Part shown: piece after piece, positions 39,799 to 42,602 of the stretch | How positions within the stretch are numbered: position 1 is the stretch's first letter | Layout: each line of letters starts with the position of its first letter | Source: an uncultured Lachnospiraceae bacterium | Lineage (GTDB): Bacteria > Bacillota > Clostridia > Lachnospirales > Lachnospiraceae | DNA: 42,602 nucleotides | Assembly: GCA_910579865.1 (NCBI GenBank) | Contig: CAJTXA010000028.1 | Span: 462-43,063 of the forward strand | Direction of reading: 5' to 3' | Program-made: the position numbers and the translations under genes | Notes under the pieces: model-generated | The model's input: only the letters and a program-made list of their open reading frames with translations | Databases searched by the model: none | Told to the model about the DNA's origin: nothing

Positions 39799-42602
39799 TT
39801 AATTAAAATAGCATTTTTTTATTTCACTATCCGAAATCTCTTCTACATCTTTTGCAACAGCATATTCCATTAAATCTGGTTCTATTGTTCGAATAAAAAG
39901 ATAAGCATCTTCTTTTGCTTCAATATGAAGTTCTTTATAAGGAACATTGTCAATTGGCATCTGTTCTATTCTAGAATCTGCCATTGGATTATTGGTATAA
40001 TAAATACGAACCACTTTTCTTGTTGCTCCTTGGAACAATACCCATCTGCCATATTCCACATCTGCTGGAGAAAACTTACAGTCAAAATGACGTCTATGAT
40101 CTCTTCCCAAATAATAATGGAAACGAGACTGTTGTAATGCATCTGTTTCATAATTCTTTACAATTTTAATAGAACTTCCATCTCTACTCTTTAATAATCC
40201 ATAAGCCACTCCGGTTTTTGCATTTGGTGTATATAAACTTCTATTATTTCCTTCTCCAGTTAATGGATCAATTAGTTCAAAACGAGAATGTCCGATTCCA
40301 TTCATCATTTTTAATGATTTACTATAATGTTCCTCTATTTTTTTCTGGAACAATTCTTTTACAAAAATCGATTTACTTGCATTTCCTGCTAAAAAGATAT
40401 AAATTGTATTTCCTTCTTCTTGTGCTTCTTCTCTATATAAGAACATCTTTGTTAAGCATTGGAAGAAACTATCAATTCCTTTTTGAATTCGATTCTTTAT
40501 TAGATCCAACAAATCCTGACTTGAGAATTCTAAGATACACTGTGGAACTGGTTCTCCATCAATATTATATAAAGAAACAATAATACCTTCTTTATCTTCA
40601 TTCTGTGATTCGTTATCTAATTGATATTTCTTTCTCCAACCCTGCTTTTGATGCCATAAAGGACGAAGCTCTTCTTTTAAAATTGCCATATTTCTCTTTG
40701 CTATCTGAGAATTTAGCAGCAATGTTTCACTTCCTGCAAAACCATGTTCTCCTATAGGCAATGTAAACGTGATCTTCTTCTCCCGAAACAATTCCAGATT
40801 TTTCTGATATACCTGATATGCCATTAATTCCAGAATATTTTCTCCTCCAAGTGTAACATCTGAATCTGCCCCAAAACATTCCAAAACATAGTCATAGGCT
40901 TCCTTTTCATATTCTTCTTCTGTTGCACCTCTCCAAATTCCAAAATCGAAATCTGTTGTTCCGCCTCCAAAATCAAAAATTCCATACATGAACTGTTCTG
41001 TTTCATCTTTTGGTTCTAATCCACTTTGTTCTAATGCAGTTACTGCATAAGCAGCAGGCTCACTAATTCCTAATTCTACTTTAAATTGATCCATACATTC
41101 TTTATCATTTAAAATACTAGAAGGCAATGATTTTTTAATTCCTTTATAAAAACTTTCTGCAATAAAATCTCTAATTTCCTTTGTATAGCCAACTGGAAAT
41201 GTCATTAAATATTTTAAATAAATACCATTGCGCATATTGTTAATATATAAACCAATGTAATATGCATACAATTCAATTGGATTAACGACTTTCTCCGAAA
41301 TTTCCATATTTTCTCCTAAAAAATATTCCTTTCTTTGTTTATCCTTAATCACAATATTTCCTTTTTCACGATTTGCCCATTGCTTTAATTCACTGAAAAA
41401 TGCATAAAAATCATCTGGTTTACAATTTTGAAAATCTTCATATGCATCATAAGAAACAAAAATATCATTGCAAGAGGTATGTGGTCTACCAGCTTCTTTT
41501 TGGTAATCCTCTAAAAATTGTTTTACATCTGTAAATTCAATAATAGTTGGATTTTCAAAATCTTCTTCTTTTACTTCATTGCTTAAGTTTCCAGTACCAA
41601 TTCGTATTGGTATAATTCGATTTGTCGCATCCTGCCGAACAACTACTGTACTTTTTGTTCCAAAGTCAATTCCAACAATCCCTTGTCTTATATCTAATTT
41701 AGGATCTCTTGCAATTAATCCTTTTAAATCCTGTTTCTTTTCGATTTCTATCTCTTCTGTCTGCATTGGAATATTGTCAACTGACTCTTCCAAGTTTTCC
41801 TTAAATTCTTCATTTGCTTTTCCTTCAAAGAGTTCCCAATGTCCTCTTATAATATCATATAAAATATCCTTGTCATATGGTTCTAATCGGCATCTGTTTT
41901 TATCACAATCTAATAATTCTTGTATCTTATCCATATCCTCATTTACTTCCTCTTCTTTCTGGACAACAGCAATCTCTTTTGCTTTGTCATATTGTTCTTG
42001 TTGCATAAAATTATTTTGTATTCTAGAATTCTCTAGTTTGTCAAAATTATTCTGTATAGCAGAAGTATTTTGTTTTATAAAACCTTTTAATCCTGTTAAA
42101 TTCTCCGACTTTATTGTTTCTGCAAATACATTTGATTTCATCTGCGTTTCTGATTTTATTTGATTTTTTGAATTTAATTCTAATTCTGATTTTTTTGATA
42201 TATCCTGCATAATTTGCGGCTGTAGCTCCACTGAAATTTCTGGCTTTTCCTCTGATTCTGGTAAACTTTCTTGCTTTTCCTTCGATCCGATTGAATCTTG
42301 ATTCTGTTGCAATTTTTGTTCTTTCTGTTTTTCTAAATTTACTTCTGGCTTCATTTCTATTATTACTTCTTCTAAAATCTCTGGTTTTTCTTCTATTGTT
42401 ACTTCCTCTAAGACTTCTTGGTTTACTTCTTTCGTTACTTCCTCTAAAACCTCTGGGGTTGCTTCTTTTGTTACTTCCTCTAAAACCTCTGGGGTTGCTT
42501 CTTTTGTTACTTCCTCTAAAACCTCTGGGGTTGCTTCTTTTGTGGCTTCCTCTAAAATCTCTGTGGTTACTTCTTTCGTTACTTCTTCTAAAACTTCTGG
42601 GA
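39799..42602 (-). CDS. Hsp70-like ATPase with N-terminal 12-residue repeats (N-terminus outside window)
   Basis: The frame is open to the right edge, so the true start is not seen; the ATG at 42354 is internal to the repeats. From the edge, about seven 12-residue units of the type PEVLEEVTKEAT are followed by a Gln/Glu/Lys-rich, probably disordered stretch. The Hsp70/actin ATPase follows: IVGIDFGTKSTVVVRQ (phosphate 1), GIFDFGGGTTDFDFGI (phosphate 2) and IYIFLAGNASKSIFVKELF (adenosine). The canonical Hsp70 substrate-binding domain is not evident; the C-terminus has its own beta-rich segment. It is not DnaK. Such divergent Hsp70-like proteins are of unknown role. Confidence 0.75.
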   Translation of the reverse strand, partial: PEVLEEVTKEVTTEILEEATKEATPEVLEEVTKEATPEVLEEVTKEATPEVLEEVTKEVNQEVLEEVTIEEKPEILEEVIIEMKPEVNLEKQKEQKLQQNQDSIGSKEKQESLPESEEKPEISVELQPQIMQDISKKSELELNSKNQIKSETQMKSNVFAETIKSENLTGLKGFIKQNTSAIQNNFDKLENSRIQNNFMQQEQYDKAKEIAVVQKEEEVNEDMDKIQELLDCDKNRCRLEPYDKDILYDIIRGHWELFEGKANEEFKENLEESVDNIPMQTEEIEIEKKQDLKGLIARDPKLDIRQGIVGIDFGTKSTVVVRQDATNRIIPIRIGTGNLSNEVKEEDFENPTIIEFTDVKQFLEDYQKEAGRPHTSCNDIFVSYDAYEDFQNCKPDDFYAFFSELKQWANREKGNIVIKDKQRKEYFLGENMEISEKVVNPIELYAYYIGLYINNMRNGIYLKYLMTFPVGYTKEIRDFIAESFYKGIKKSLPSSILNDKECMDQFKVELGISEPAAYAVTALEQSGLEPKDETEQFMYGIFDFGGGTTDFDFGIWRGATEEEYEKEAYDYVLECFGADSDVTLGGENILELMAYQVYQKNLELFREKKITFTLPIGEHGFAGSETLLLNSQIAKRNMAILKEELRPLWHQKQGWRKKYQLDNESQNEDKEGIIVSLYNIDGEPVPQCILEFSSQDLLDLIKNRIQKGIDSFFQCLTKMFLYREEAQEEGNTIYIFLAGNASKSIFVKELFQKKIEEHYSKSLKMMNGIGHSRFELIDPLTGEGNNRSLYTPNAKTGVAYGLLKSRDGSSIKIVKNYETDALQQSRFHYYLGRDHRRHFDCKFSPADVEYGRWVLFQGATRKVVRIYYTNNPMADSRIEQMPIDNVPYKELHIEAKEDAYLFIRTIEPDLMEYAVAKDVEEISDSEIKKCYFN
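42349..42600 (-). repeat. Tandem 36-base coding repeats
   Basis: Seven contiguous units of 36 bases encode 12-residue repeats with consensus P-E-V-L-E-E-V-T-K-E-A-T. The three central copies are almost identical at the DNA level, while the outer ones have diverged (TEILEEATKEAT, QEVLEEVTIEEK, PEILEEVIIEMK). Recent expansion by slippage or recombination is likely. The array may continue past the window edge. Confidence 0.9.

Noticed and set aside
42349..42600. 36-base direct repeats that could suggest a CRISPR array
   Set aside because: The units are contiguous with no spacers, and they keep one reading frame into the Hsp70-like protein.

Overview
The window looks like chromosomal DNA from an anaerobic, spore-forming, low-GC Firmicute, most likely a member of the Lachnospiraceae. 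The evidence is the AT-rich sequence, a GerA/SpoVAF-type spore germination gene with a sigma-G-like promoter, an [FeFe] hydrogenase, a FtsW/RodA-penicillin-binding-protein fusion, an MurR/RpiR regulator, and the polA-coaE-FtsA-like gene order. Every recognisable gene except one (21946-23034) lies on the minus strand, so the region is best read from high to low coordinates. Family assignments were made by eye; no database search was run.

Region by region, from the left edge. 1-410: a broken IS200/IS605 element with a tnpA fragment and its hairpin end. 576-8471: one operon with an anti-sigma-like zinc-finger protein, polA, coaE, an FtsA-like ATPase and, last, a protein resembling eukaryotic Major Vault Protein (MVP). 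8696-19105: tRNA-Leu(CAA), queH, an M32 carboxypeptidase, a Nudix hydrolase, the FtsW/RodA-PBP fusion, a U32 protein, zapA and ruvAB. 19284-23034: a small hypothetical gene behind a hairpin, an Nramp transporter remnant, a SpoVAF-like gene and a divergent RNase-H-fold protein that lacks its first catalytic Asp. 23117-29901: cheR, ribosomal protein S1, ispH, cmk, a BaiN/HI0933 flavoprotein, an RpiR regulator and a lipoprotein. 30041-33621: a two-gene [FeFe] hydrogenase operon. 34007-42602: an accessory-looking region with an aldo/keto reductase, a DUF2828 (TROVE-like plus vWA) protein, an array of odd tRNA-like RNAs, rhaM, a HipA-like kinase with a small acidic partner, a Nudix protein and an Hsp70-like protein with 12-residue N-terminal repeats that runs off the window.

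The most unusual part is 36730-37362. Directly upstream of the DUF2828 gene, on its strand, are four RNAs that keep the acceptor stem, D-arm, D-loop GG and T-arm of tRNA. In each the anticodon loop is replaced by a 6-7 bp hairpin (loop AGAA in three, GTAA in the fourth) followed by a conserved ACAGCA motif. In all four the insert is closed by a 5-7 bp stem with a different sequence each time, which argues that the structure is maintained. A fifth, non-tRNA RNA between them carries the related ACAGCG motif in a three-way-junction fold. DUF2828 proteins resemble Ro60/TROVE proteins, and bacterial Ro60 partners (YrlA-type Y RNAs) mimic tRNA, so I infer an RNA-protein particle with a family of tRNA-shaped RNAs. 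A TROVE-like vWA protein with small RNAs and an MVP-like protein in the same 42 kb recalls the eukaryotic vault (MVP, TEP1 with TROVE, vault RNA). That link is speculative because the two loci are about 32 kb apart.
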